Assembly (NCBI GenBank): GCA_020721225.1
Contig: DYNE01000006.1
Coordinates: 1 to 64,000, forward strand
Source: Pelodictyon luteolum
GTDB taxonomy: Bacteria > Bacteroidota > Chlorobiia > Chlorobiales > Chlorobiaceae
Length of the DNA stretch: 64,000 nucleotides
Direction of reading: 5' to 3'
A model generated the notes under the pieces. It did no database searches, was not told the origin of the DNA, and saw only the letters and a program-made list of their open reading frames with translations. Shown here one piece after another: positions 20,898-28,581 of the stretch (the first letter of the stretch is position 1; each line of letters opens with the position of its first letter). A program made the translations under genes and the position numbers.

Positions 20898-20990
20898 TTT
20901 TTTCCCAGGTGTTAATGACTTGGCAAGCTTTTTTCGAACGTAATGTACAAAATATTCAGGAGAGTTTCCGTTCACTTTGCGGAACGGAAA

Positions 20991-21422
20991 TCACTCGATA
21001 ATTCTGATCGGCTCCTGATGAAACCCCCCGGAATCCCTTCTCAGCCATGCGGTAACCTCCTTCGGAATCCCATTGATAAGCGAGATAATGAGCATGGTAT
21101 GACCGGGCCGGGCAAAATCGACATCGTTCCTTGAAGGTATCGCCGGCGAATTGATATGGGAGTGATAGGAACCCACGATCTCATAACCGAGAGCGCGGGC
21201 CTCCCGCTCGACATCGGCATACTCGCCGGAGGATATTTCGAAACCGTTCTCCCTGCCGAAATAGAGACAGTTCCTGCAGGGAGCGATTTCATAAACCACA
21301 TTGTCGATATTGCCCCTGTGATCGACATATTTCTTTCCGGCAAGCAGCCCGCAGCACTCGTACGGCTTCTCCCGAAAAGCATGCTCCTGAATAATCTCGA
21401 ATTTACGCCGGGATAACTTCAT
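20991..21422 (-). CDS. JAMM/MPN+ metalloprotease (M67 family)
   Basis: Protein of 143 aa with a complete JAMM zinc site: E22 in PYECCG, H87 and H89 in YHSHINSP, S97, and D100, giving exactly H-x-H-x7-S-x2-D. Bacterial members remove amino acids or tails from ubiquitin-like sulfur carriers (as Mec+ does with CysO). No sulfur-carrier gene is adjacent, so the substrate is unknown. The ATG at 21422 fits the family N-terminus. It lies 29 bp after purD and upstream of carB in one operon. Confidence 0.87.
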   Translation of the reverse strand: MKLSRRKFEIIQEHAFREKPYECCGLLAGKKYVDHRGNIDNVVYEIAPCRNCLYFGRENGFEISSGEYADVEREARALGYEIVGSYHSHINSPAIPSRNDVDFARPGHTMLIISLINGIPKEVTAWLRRDSGGFHQEPIRIIE

Positions 21423-21451
21423 ACTGCAAAAGTTGAATGGAGTATAAAAAT

Positions 21452-22735
21452 TTACAACGCCTTGGCCCCGATGTCCCTGCGATAATAAGCCCCATCGAAG
21501 CTTACTTTTCGAACAGCCTGATACGCGCAATCGACACTCTCCTTCAGGGTGGCGCCAAGAGCCGTAACCGAGAGAACCCGACCTCCTGAAGTTTCGAGAT
21601 TTCCGTCATTCAGAACGGTTCCTGCATGAAAAATCATCACGCCATCCGTCGTTTCGGCTCCGGCATCGATGGCAACTGTTTTACCGGTTTCAAATGCATC
21701 GGGATACCCCCCCGAAGCGACAACCACCGTAGCGGCCGACTTCTCGTACATCTCGAAAGGCACCTCGGAGAGGCCACCCTCTACACTTGCAAGAAGCGCA
21801 TCGAACAGATCGCTTTTCAGAAGCGGCAGAACCACCTGCGTTTCCGGATCACCAAGACGGGCATTGAACTCAACCACCGAGGGTTCACCCCGATCGATCA
21901 TGAGCCCGACATATAGAAATCCCGTATAGGGAGAACCGTCGGCAATCATCCCCCTGAGCGTCGGCAGGATAACGCGCTCCTCAACCTTCTTCAGCACCTC
22001 TGCGGTAACGATCGGCGCAGGAGCATAGGCACCCATGCCTCCGGTGTTCTTGCCTGTATCGCCCTCGCCGATACGCTTGTGATCCTGTGCGGAAAGAAAC
22101 ATCCGGTATACGCTCCCATCCGTCAGCACGAACACGCTTGCCTCTTCGCCCCTGAGAAATTCTTCGATCACCACCTCGTCAGCCGCGCTGCCGAAAATAC
22201 GATCCTCAAAAATTTCTTTCAACGCCAAAAGCGCCTCTTCCCTCTCTGCGGCAACGATCACCCCTTTTCCGGCGCAGAGACCGCTTGCCTTGATCACCTG
22301 GGGAAACCGGTCGGAAGAGAGATCCTGAATGTACGCAAGCGCCTCATCCTTACTGTTGAAAACATGATACCCTGCTGTGGGAATATCATGACGCCGCATG
22401 AACTCCTTGGCAAACACCTTGCTTGACTCCAGCCGCGCCGCCGCCTGTACGGGGCCGACGACCTTCAGCCCGGCTTCGCGGAACCGGTCAACTATACCCT
22501 GTTCAAGCGGCTGCTCAGGACCTACAACCGTAAGAGCGATATGGTGTTCCTCCGCAAAATCGAGCAGTTCCGATATATCTGCCGCCTTTAAGGAGATATT
22601 GGCAACCTTTCCGCCCATCATCGCGGTACCCCCGTTACCCGGAGCCACAAAAACCCGCTCTACCCGATCACTCTTTGCAATGGACCACGCAAAAGCATGT
22701 TCACGCGCTCCGCTTCCGATTATCAAAACGTTCAT
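21452..22735 (-). CDS. purD: Phosphoribosylamine-glycine ligase (GAR synthetase)
   Basis: ATP-grasp enzyme of 427 aa for the second step of purine synthesis. Motifs: MNVLIIGSGAREHAFAW, VGPEQPLEQGIVDRF, IKASGLCAGKGV, EEFLRGEEASVF, GGMGAYAPAP and FNARLGDPETQ. Length and order are standard. It is the first gene of the minus-strand group ending in trpC, and is divergent from the DUF374/lpxK pair. Confidence 0.97.
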   Translation of the reverse strand: MNVLIIGSGAREHAFAWSIAKSDRVERVFVAPGNGGTAMMGGKVANISLKAADISELLDFAEEHHIALTVVGPEQPLEQGIVDRFREAGLKVVGPVQAAARLESSKVFAKEFMRRHDIPTAGYHVFNSKDEALAYIQDLSSDRFPQVIKASGLCAGKGVIVAAEREEALLALKEIFEDRIFGSAADEVVIEEFLRGEEASVFVLTDGSVYRMFLSAQDHKRIGEGDTGKNTGGMGAYAPAPIVTAEVLKKVEERVILPTLRGMIADGSPYTGFLYVGLMIDRGEPSVVEFNARLGDPETQVVLPLLKSDLFDALLASVEGGLSEVPFEMYEKSAATVVVASGGYPDAFETGKTVAIDAGAETTDGVMIFHAGTVLNDGNLETSGGRVLSVTALGATLKESVDCAYQAVRKVSFDGAYYRRDIGAKAL

Positions 22736-22820
22736 GGATGTATTCTATGCAATGGCCATAACCGGCCATACGGTTTATCAATCCCGGATTATTAAATTAC
22801 CATCGGCTTTCCTGCTGAGA

Positions 22821-23537
22821 ATGATGTATATAAAACAGGATGTTCAGAAAAAACAATTAAAAAAATTTTCCCGAAAACAGAAGAATGCAAGAAAAAAACA
22901 CTTTCGGCAACCGCTATCGATGATCGCTCTTACTGCCATCTCCCGCCGGCTGCTGCCTGTTGCGCTCCCTCTGCTTTTCAGAAGCCTGAGAATCACGATC
23001 GCCTCCAGCCCGGAGAACTCCTCCCTGCCTGAACAAGACGCGCTGTTCACGTTCTGGCACGGTAAAATGATCACCGGCTGGCTGCTTGCCCGCAAACTCT
23101 TTCCCGGACGTACCGTTCATGCCGTGGTAAGCCTTTCCGAAGACGGAAGCCTGCTTTCCGACGCACTTGCCGCTCTCGGTTATTCGCTGATCAGGGGATC
23201 GAGTTCGAACAAGAGCGAAAAAGTCCGCGACGACGTCACCTCGGTCCTGCAGCAGGGCGGCCTTGTCGCCATAACTCCTGACGGACCGAGAGGTCCGTTA
23301 CATCAGTTCAAATACGGCTCCCTGCGCATCGCATCCCGACAGCGCACACCACTGCTCTTCGCCTCTATCCGTTACAGCAGCGCCTGGAAACTGAAAAGCT
23401 GGGACCGTTTCGAAATACCGAAGCCGTTCAGCAGGGTAAACGTCATCCTGCACCGCATCGATCTGCCGCAGTTCGGGAGCGAAGACGAACTCCGGCATTA
23501 CGGCATGCAACTCTCTGAAACGCTCGGCAATGAGTAA
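22821..23537 (+). CDS. DUF374 lysophospholipid/lipid A acyltransferase-like protein
   Basis: Protein of about 238 aa with the DUF374 (PF04028) pattern, related to the LPLAT acyltransferases: FTFWHGKMITGWLL, SLSEDGSLLSDAL, RGSSSNKSEKVRDD and ITPDGPRGPLHQFKYG. Its stop overlaps the lpxK start by eight bases, suggesting a role in lipid A or another envelope glycolipid. Start at 22821 (ATGATG) gives a very basic N-terminal tail; a later ATG at 22920 would start directly before the hydrophobic helix and is also possible. Confidence 0.8.
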   Translation: MMYIKQDVQKKQLKKFSRKQKNARKKHFRQPLSMIALTAISRRLLPVALPLLFRSLRITIASSPENSSLPEQDALFTFWHGKMITGWLLARKLFPGRTVHAVVSLSEDGSLLSDALAALGYSLIRGSSSNKSEKVRDDVTSVLQQGGLVAITPDGPRGPLHQFKYGSLRIASRQRTPLLFASIRYSSAWKLKSWDRFEIPKPFSRVNVILHRIDLPQFGSEDELRHYGMQLSETLGNE

Positions 23538-24582
23538 CCCTGTGAACCCGCTGCTTAAACCGGCGGCATTGCTCTACCGGACAGTTATCCGGATGAGAAA
23601 TCTCGGCTTTGAAAAAAAGCTCTTCAAAACATGGACGGCTCCCCTGCCGGTTCTCTCTATCGGCAATATCACTGCAGGCGGCACGGGAAAAACCCCGCTT
23701 GCCGACTGGATCATCAACTACTGCCTCTCCATTGGCTGTGAACCGGCCCTGCTCTCGCGAGGATACGGACGCACGACAAAAGGAGTGCAACTGGTCTCTG
23801 ACGGTCAGAGAATACTGCTCGACAGCCGTGAAGCAGGCGACGAAACCGCCATGCTGGCAGCAAGAAATCCTGGCATCATTGTCGTTGTCGCAGAAAAACG
23901 AAAAGAGGGCGTGAAGTTCATCATGAAACGGTTCAGCACAAGAATGCCCTCGCTCATCATTCTCGACGACGCCTTTCAGCATCGCCAGCTCGCAAGGGAT
24001 CTCGACATTGTGGTCATCAACGCAGCCGAACCCTATTTCAATGCACGAATGCTGCCCGAAGGGCGACTACGCGAGCCGCTCGGGAACATCCGGAGAGCCG
24101 GACTGATTGTCCTGAATAAAATCACCGACAAAAGCACCGCAGACGCAATAGCCTGCGATCTGAGAAAAACAGGCATCCCGGTTGTACTGGCAAAAACAGA
24201 GGCGGGCGAACTGGTTCCATTCGGCGAAGAGGCAGGCGAACGGAACATAAACAGGATCCGGGCGTTTGCCTTTGCCGGAATCGGTTCTCCCGAAGGATTT
24301 CTCGGCAGCCTCAGAGAAAAGGGAATCCAGGTGGAAGCCTACCGGTTTTTCAAAGACCACGAACCCTACACCAGCGACAAACTGCTCCCCATCCTTCTGG
24401 AAGCCGAAAAAAAAGGACTCAGCCTGGTCACAACGGAAAAAGATTACTTCAGGCTGCTCGGCGAACACGAACTGACCGCAACACTCTCCGTACTACCCTG
24501 TTACTATCTGAAAATCTCCACCCGGTTCATCGAAGGAGAGGAGATTCTCGCATCCATGCTTAACAAAGTTATTTCCTCCTGA
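23530..24582 (+). CDS. lpxK: Tetraacyldisaccharide 4'-kinase
   Basis: Inner-membrane-associated kinase of 350 aa that phosphorylates the lipid A precursor at the 4' position. The Walker A is in IGNITAGGTGKTPLADW, followed by SRGYGR, DEAL-type motif GDETAMLA, and IILDDAFQHRQL (catalytic Asp/His region). It confirms that the organism makes lipopolysaccharide. Repeat A begins within about 30 bp of its stop. Confidence 0.95.
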   Translation: MSNPVNPLLKPAALLYRTVIRMRNLGFEKKLFKTWTAPLPVLSIGNITAGGTGKTPLADWIINYCLSIGCEPALLSRGYGRTTKGVQLVSDGQRILLDSREAGDETAMLAARNPGIIVVVAEKRKEGVKFIMKRFSTRMPSLIILDDAFQHRQLARDLDIVVINAAEPYFNARMLPEGRLREPLGNIRRAGLIVLNKITDKSTADAIACDLRKTGIPVVLAKTEAGELVPFGEEAGERNINRIRAFAFAGIGSPEGFLGSLREKGIQVEAYRFFKDHEPYTSDKLLPILLEAEKKGLSLVTTEKDYFRLLGEHELTATLSVLPCYYLKISTRFIEGEEILASMLNKVISS

Positions 24583-24610
24583 AACCAGGGCAACCCCACT
24601 TTCAGAAGTA

Positions 24611-24860
24611 TCGGATACTCCTCTCCCCCGCTTCTCCCGCGAAGCGATACTCCAGCAATGCGAAGCGAGCTATACTCCGCGATGCGACAGCGAGCATACT
24701 CCCGTTCGCCCCGCGAACGATACTCCTCTCCCCCGCTTCTAAACACCTACTCCCCCTCTTCTCCCGCGAAGCGATACTCCAGCAATGCGAAGCGAGCTAT
24801 ACTCCGCGATGCGACAGCGAGCATACTCCCGTTCGCCCCGCGAACGATACTCCTCTCCCC
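24611..24860. repeat. Repeat A: hairpin/ATACTCC array with 103-bp perfect duplication
   Basis: Array-only member of the repeat family. Nine copies of ATACTCC occur (for example 24615-24621, 24647-24653, 24672-24678, 24696-24702, 24720-24726 and four more to 24853), each preceded by a small GC-rich hairpin-like unit. The block beginning at 24631 is repeated without mismatch from 24758 (period 127 bp, about 103 bp identical). A clear hairpin is GTTCGC-CCC-GCGAAC at 24704-24718. It fills most of the gap between convergent lpxK and the isochorismatase-like gene. It matches the right-hand array of repeats D and E and lacks their central part. Confidence 0.9.
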
Positions 24861-24916
24861 GATTCATCGTCACATGGCCCTGGATTTACGAGTGCCTGAA
24901 CGAATCAGACCTGGAA

Positions 24917-25459
24917 TTACTCCTTGATGATTTTCGATATAGCCTTGAAACGCTCCCCTTCGGCAATGCGCAACAGTTCGAAAATCGACATTTCCGTACT
25001 GGTAGGAATACCACCGGCCTTCTCGATACAGCGGATGCCGAGAGCCCGGTTATTCTCGCTTCTCGAAGTAACCGCATCGGTCACGAGGTGCACATTGTAA
25101 CCGAACTCAATCAGCTCCAGCGAGGTCTGGTAAACACAGACATGCGTCTCCATGCCGGCCACAAGAATATCGTTCCGCTTGAACGAACGAAGACGCTGCA
25201 TGAACGTATCCGTTCCGCAGCAGCTGAAGGTTATTTTTTCGACAGGTTCGAGATCGCCGAGCAGCTCTTTAAGCGGTGCTACCGTCGTTCCGAGACCTTT
25301 GGGATACTGTTCGGTGTAAAGTATGGGCACATCGAGAATCCTGCAGGCCCTGATGAGTTTTTTTATATTTTGTTCAACCAGATCGGCCTGATACACACTT
25401 TGAGCAAGTCTGCCCTGTATGTCGATAAGGAGAAGCAGGGTCTCTTTCGGAGAAATCAT
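24917..25459 (-). CDS. Isochorismatase-family cysteine hydrolase
   Basis: Protein of 180 aa of the isochorismatase/nicotinamidase fold. The catalytic triad is visible: D13 (LLLIDIQG), K75 (EPVEKITF) and C108 (GMETHVCVY). The cis-peptide region ILVAGMETHVC is typical. It resembles the small YcaC/nicotinamidase-related hydrolases of unknown substrate; true nicotinamidases have additional metal ligands that are not evident. The gene is convergent with lpxK across repeat A. Confidence 0.85.
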   Translation of the reverse strand: MISPKETLLLLIDIQGRLAQSVYQADLVEQNIKKLIRACRILDVPILYTEQYPKGLGTTVAPLKELLGDLEPVEKITFSCCGTDTFMQRLRSFKRNDILVAGMETHVCVYQTSLELIEFGYNVHLVTDAVTSRSENNRALGIRCIEKAGGIPTSTEMSIFELLRIAEGERFKAISKIIKE

Positions 25460-25573
25460 GGTACAAGTTCAAATGAAAGCGTTGACAGTAATGAAAGAAA
25501 AAAGCGATGTCCGGTTAAAACCATAAAAATTATTGAAAAGTAATTATTAAACCCAATTTTTTCCGGTCGAACA

Positions 25574-26080
25574 ATGACCCCCGATAAACCAATACAGAAC
25601 CGGCAGCCACCTGGAAAGCGAGGAGAATACCTTGTGGTGATGCAATTCCTTCTGATGGCCGCATTTATCCTGACCCCGGTACTGCCTGATCAGAGCGCAA
25701 CCGGGCTCTTCGCCAATACCCTTCTGCTCCGGTGGGCCGTGCTGATCATCTGCTGGAGCGCGGCAATCCTGCTGGGCGGACTCGGGTCACACCACATCAA
25801 GGAGTTTCTTACCCCCCTTCCCTATCCGGTAGATCACAACCGGCTGGTGACAACAGGCGTTTACGGTATGGTGCGCCATCCGCTTTACAGCAGCCAGCTC
25901 TTCGCTGCATTCGGATGGTCTGTTTTCAGCATAAGCCTTTCACACCTGCTGCTGCTCGTCGTCGCCTTTCTTTTTTTCAGCTACAAAGCCTCCAAAGAGG
26001 AGCGGTGGCTGACCCAGATGCATCCGGAATACGCCGACTACGCAAAAAAGGTAAAGAAGTTTATCCCGTGGATCTACTGA
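25574..26080 (+). CDS. Isoprenylcysteine carboxyl methyltransferase-like membrane protein
   Basis: Membrane protein of 168 aa with about four hydrophobic segments and the ICMT/PEMT-type C-terminus: LVTTGVYGMVRHPLYSSQ, then KEERWLTQMHPEYADYAKKV and a final IPWIY. The RHP and EE residues form the S-adenosylmethionine/active-site region in this family. The bacterial substrate is not known. The gene has no clear operon partner. Confidence 0.8.
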   Translation: MTPDKPIQNRQPPGKRGEYLVVMQFLLMAAFILTPVLPDQSATGLFANTLLLRWAVLIICWSAAILLGGLGSHHIKEFLTPLPYPVDHNRLVTTGVYGMVRHPLYSSQLFAAFGWSVFSISLSHLLLLVVAFLFFSYKASKEERWLTQMHPEYADYAKKVKKFIPWIY

Positions 26081-26109
26081 AGATCACCTCTATGCAGCGA
26101 CGGTAACGC

Positions 26110-26763
26110 TCAATCCTTCACGCAGCGAACGGAAAACCCTATGCTTTTGTTGACGCCGATCCGCCGCACGCCGTCATTCCGGCTGCTGATCTCCCTGTTC
26201 CAAGCCTCGAATTCGCCGGAAGGGGTCGCCGACCAGAAAAAGGCGTCGCGTCCGAAGGCGAAAAATCCCCCCAGACAGTTCCTGCTGCCTCCAGGCAAGG
26301 CATCGAAGCCGCTGCTCGGTGAGGCGCCCGTCGAAGCTCCCCAGCCCTCAGCGCTTTTCAATGCGCGACCCGCTTCCGTTTCGCCGCCAAGCGCATCGAC
26401 AAGCTGCCTCCACTCGCCGTCAGAAGGGATATGCCATCGTGACGGTGCGAGACCTCTCGGATCGACGAGGGCATACCAGTTATAGAGTTTCCCGTACGCC
26501 CGACCGTTTTCGATCTTCTCTTCATAGTAACACCAGGCGCCCTCCTCTTTCGACGCTGCATCGTGCCATTCAGCCTCGCTCGCGGCATGACGGACAGGAT
26601 CGCCGTTCCGGTAATGATCGATATCGAGATTCCGACTCATCCAGATCTGCCGCCCGATCGTGATTTCTTCGCTATCGCGATGCGACGAACAACCTGAAAC
26701 CCAAATTACAGCCAGAACGGCAAAAAAAACCATCAGAGCGCGACCTGCTCGCTTTTGATACAT
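26110..26763 (-). CDS. FISUMP-domain lipoprotein
   Basis: Protein of 217 aa with a lipoprotein signal (hydrophobic LMVFFAVLAVIWV, lipobox VSGC). The mature part is one FISUMP domain: TIGRQIWMSRNLDIDHYRNG, YGKLYNWYAL, APSRWHIPSDGEW, FFWSATPSGEFEAW and the terminal SVRCVKD. It is a clear paralogue of the secreted protein at 5535-6200, but anchored by lipid. It is convergent with the methyltransferase gene. Function unknown. Confidence 0.87.
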   Translation of the reverse strand: MYQKRAGRALMVFFAVLAVIWVSGCSSHRDSEEITIGRQIWMSRNLDIDHYRNGDPVRHAASEAEWHDAASKEEGAWCYYEEKIENGRAYGKLYNWYALVDPRGLAPSRWHIPSDGEWRQLVDALGGETEAGRALKSAEGWGASTGASPSSGFDALPGGSRNCLGGFFAFGRDAFFWSATPSGEFEAWNREISSRNDGVRRIGVNKSIGFSVRCVKD

Positions 26764-26895
26764 GGGGAAATATCGTTAACGTTTACACTATGCGGCAAGC
26801 TCAACCATATTGGTTTTTCAGCTGCCTCTCTTTACCTTTACTTTTACGAAAACTATTCAATCTTATATCGCCAACAGTATAACATCGTGCAGACC

Positions 26896-27552
26896 ATGAA
26901 AAAAATAGGAGTCATCCTCTCCGGATGCGGATTCCTCGACGGAGCTGAAATACAGGAAGCCGTACTGACGCTGCTGGCCATTGACCGGGCAGGCGCGGAA
27001 GCGGTCTGCCTTGCTCCCGACATACCGCAACACCATGTCGTCAACCATCTGACCGGCGAAATCATGGCCGGAGAGAGCCGCAACGTACTTGCAGAATCGG
27101 CCCGCATTACACGGGGCGTCATTACCGCACTCAACGGCATCGACCTGCCCGAGGTCGATGCGCTTGTGCTCCCCGGAGGATACGGCGCTGCAAAAAACCT
27201 CAGCGATTTTGCCTTCAAGGGTGCCGACTGCCGGATCAACCCCGATGTATCGTCCGCCGTGCAGGCTTGCTACGATGCCGGCAAACCGCTTGGATTCATC
27301 TGTATCGCGCCGGTCATAGCCGCAAAAGTGCTGGGAAAGGAATCGATCGAACTCACCATCGGCAACGACCCGGAAACTGCAGAAGCGCTTGAAGCAATGG
27401 GAGCAAAACATATCGACTGCCCGGTATGGAACACCGTAGTCAGCTCCGGTGGCGCTGTGGTCAGCACCCCAGCCTACATGCTCGGCCCGACAATCGGTGA
27501 AGTCGCAAAAGGTATTGAAAAACTGATCGGTGATATCGTCCGCCTAATCTGA
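26896..27552 (+). CDS. elbB: ElbB-like DJ-1/PfpI superfamily protein
   Basis: Protein of 218 aa matching ElbB (isoprenoid biosynthesis protein with amidotransferase-like domain; the E. coli protein is also reported as a glyoxalase). Motifs: MKKIGVILSGCGFLDGAEI, VNHLTGE, ESARITRG, ALVLPGGYGAAKNLSDFA and a KPLGFICIAP nucleophile elbow whose central residue is Cys. The ATG at 26896 matches the family start. The last nine bases overlap the permease gene tail-to-tail. Confidence 0.9.
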   Translation: MKKIGVILSGCGFLDGAEIQEAVLTLLAIDRAGAEAVCLAPDIPQHHVVNHLTGEIMAGESRNVLAESARITRGVITALNGIDLPEVDALVLPGGYGAAKNLSDFAFKGADCRINPDVSSAVQACYDAGKPLGFICIAPVIAAKVLGKESIELTIGNDPETAEALEAMGAKHIDCPVWNTVVSSGGAVVSTPAYMLGPTIGEVAKGIEKLIGDIVRLI

Positions 27553-28434
27553 ACGGCGGCTCTTCACATAGGGCACCCCAACCTCCCGGGGCGCAACGGC
27601 CTTGCCGACAAACCCCGCAAGCACAAACAGGGTGATAACATACGGCAGCGACTGCACCAGCTGCGTCGGCAGAAATCCGCTCTGCAGCCACATCTCGGCA
27701 GCTTCGGCGAAAGCGAACATAAGACTTGCAAGTGCGGCGCCCACCGGATTCCACTTGCCGATAATCATGGCAGCCAGGGCAATATAACCTCGACCTGCCG
27801 TCATCCCGTCGGTAAAAGAGTGCTGCTGAAACACCAGAAACGCACCGGCAAGCGCTGCAAGCGCCCCTGAAAACAGAACCCCGCTGTACCGCATCGCGCC
27901 CACCCTGATGCCGGCGGCATCCGCGGTTTCGGCGCTTTCACCGGTCGCTCGCAGACGCAAGCCGTAGGGCGTCCCGAAAAGCACGAACTGTCCTGCAATA
28001 ACAGAAAAAAGAGCTGCGAGAAAAAGAGGATCGGCAAAAACCGACGGTACCTCGATCCCCTCGATTCTTGCGGAATTCATGGTACTGCCGAAAAGGACGC
28101 TCAAACCGAAACGGGTTGCACCCATCACCAGAATATTGATGGCGATACCCGACACAATCTGGTCGGCCTTCATGGTAACCGTCACAAAAGCATGCAGAAA
28201 GGCCACAGCAAGACCCGAAGCGAGCGCAAAAAAAATCCCTGCCGCAGCCGAACCGGTATAGTGTTGTCCTGCGGCGGCGCCGAACGCGCCGGCAAGCATC
28301 ATCCCTTCAAGCGCAAGATTCACCACCCCGCCCCGTTCCGAAAACGACGCTCCGACCGAAGTCAGCACATAGGGCACGGCAATGCGCAGAATCTGCTGAA
28401 AAAACAGAAAAAACTCTATGCCCATAGACAGCAC
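27544..28434 (-). CDS. ABC transporter permease, BmpA-associated nucleoside/sugar type
   Basis: Polytopic membrane protein of 296 aa (eight to ten hydrophobic segments) of the BPD_transp_2 family: [40 protein letters not shown] and [19 protein letters not shown]. It resembles the second permease of BmpA/YufO-P-Q type uptake systems for nucleosides. The ATPase, the first permease and the binding lipoprotein that normally accompany it are not adjacent: upstream is divergent ppdK and downstream is convergent elbB. Confidence 0.87.
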   Translation of the reverse strand: MLSMGIEFFLFFQQILRIAVPYVLTSVGASFSERGGVVNLALEGMMLAGAFGAAAGQHYTGSAAAGIFFALASGLAVAFLHAFVTVTMKADQIVSGIAINILVMGATRFGLSVLFGSTMNSARIEGIEVPSVFADPLFLAALFSVIAGQFVLFGTPYGLRLRATGESAETADAAGIRVGAMRYSGVLFSGALAALAGAFLVFQQHSFTDGMTAGRGYIALAAMIIGKWNPVGAALASLMFAFAEAAEMWLQSGFLPTQLVQSLPYVITLFVLAGFVGKAVAPREVGVPYVKSRRSD

Positions 28435-28581
28435 TCCTTGCGCGATATAAAAATATATGCCGTTTTATTATATTTAAGGTCAAACAATAATAACCATTGC
28501 AGGCTTTTCTTTCCCTGCTCGCGAACTCTTTATTGTAGTTTAATTTCATCTTTAATAAAACAAATTAACAACCAGAAATCC

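Noticed and set aside
24611-24860. CRISPR array
   Set aside because: The repeated units are 7-bp heptamers with short hairpins, spacing is 18-27 bp, and the intervening sequence is itself repeated; there are no unique spacers and no cas genes.
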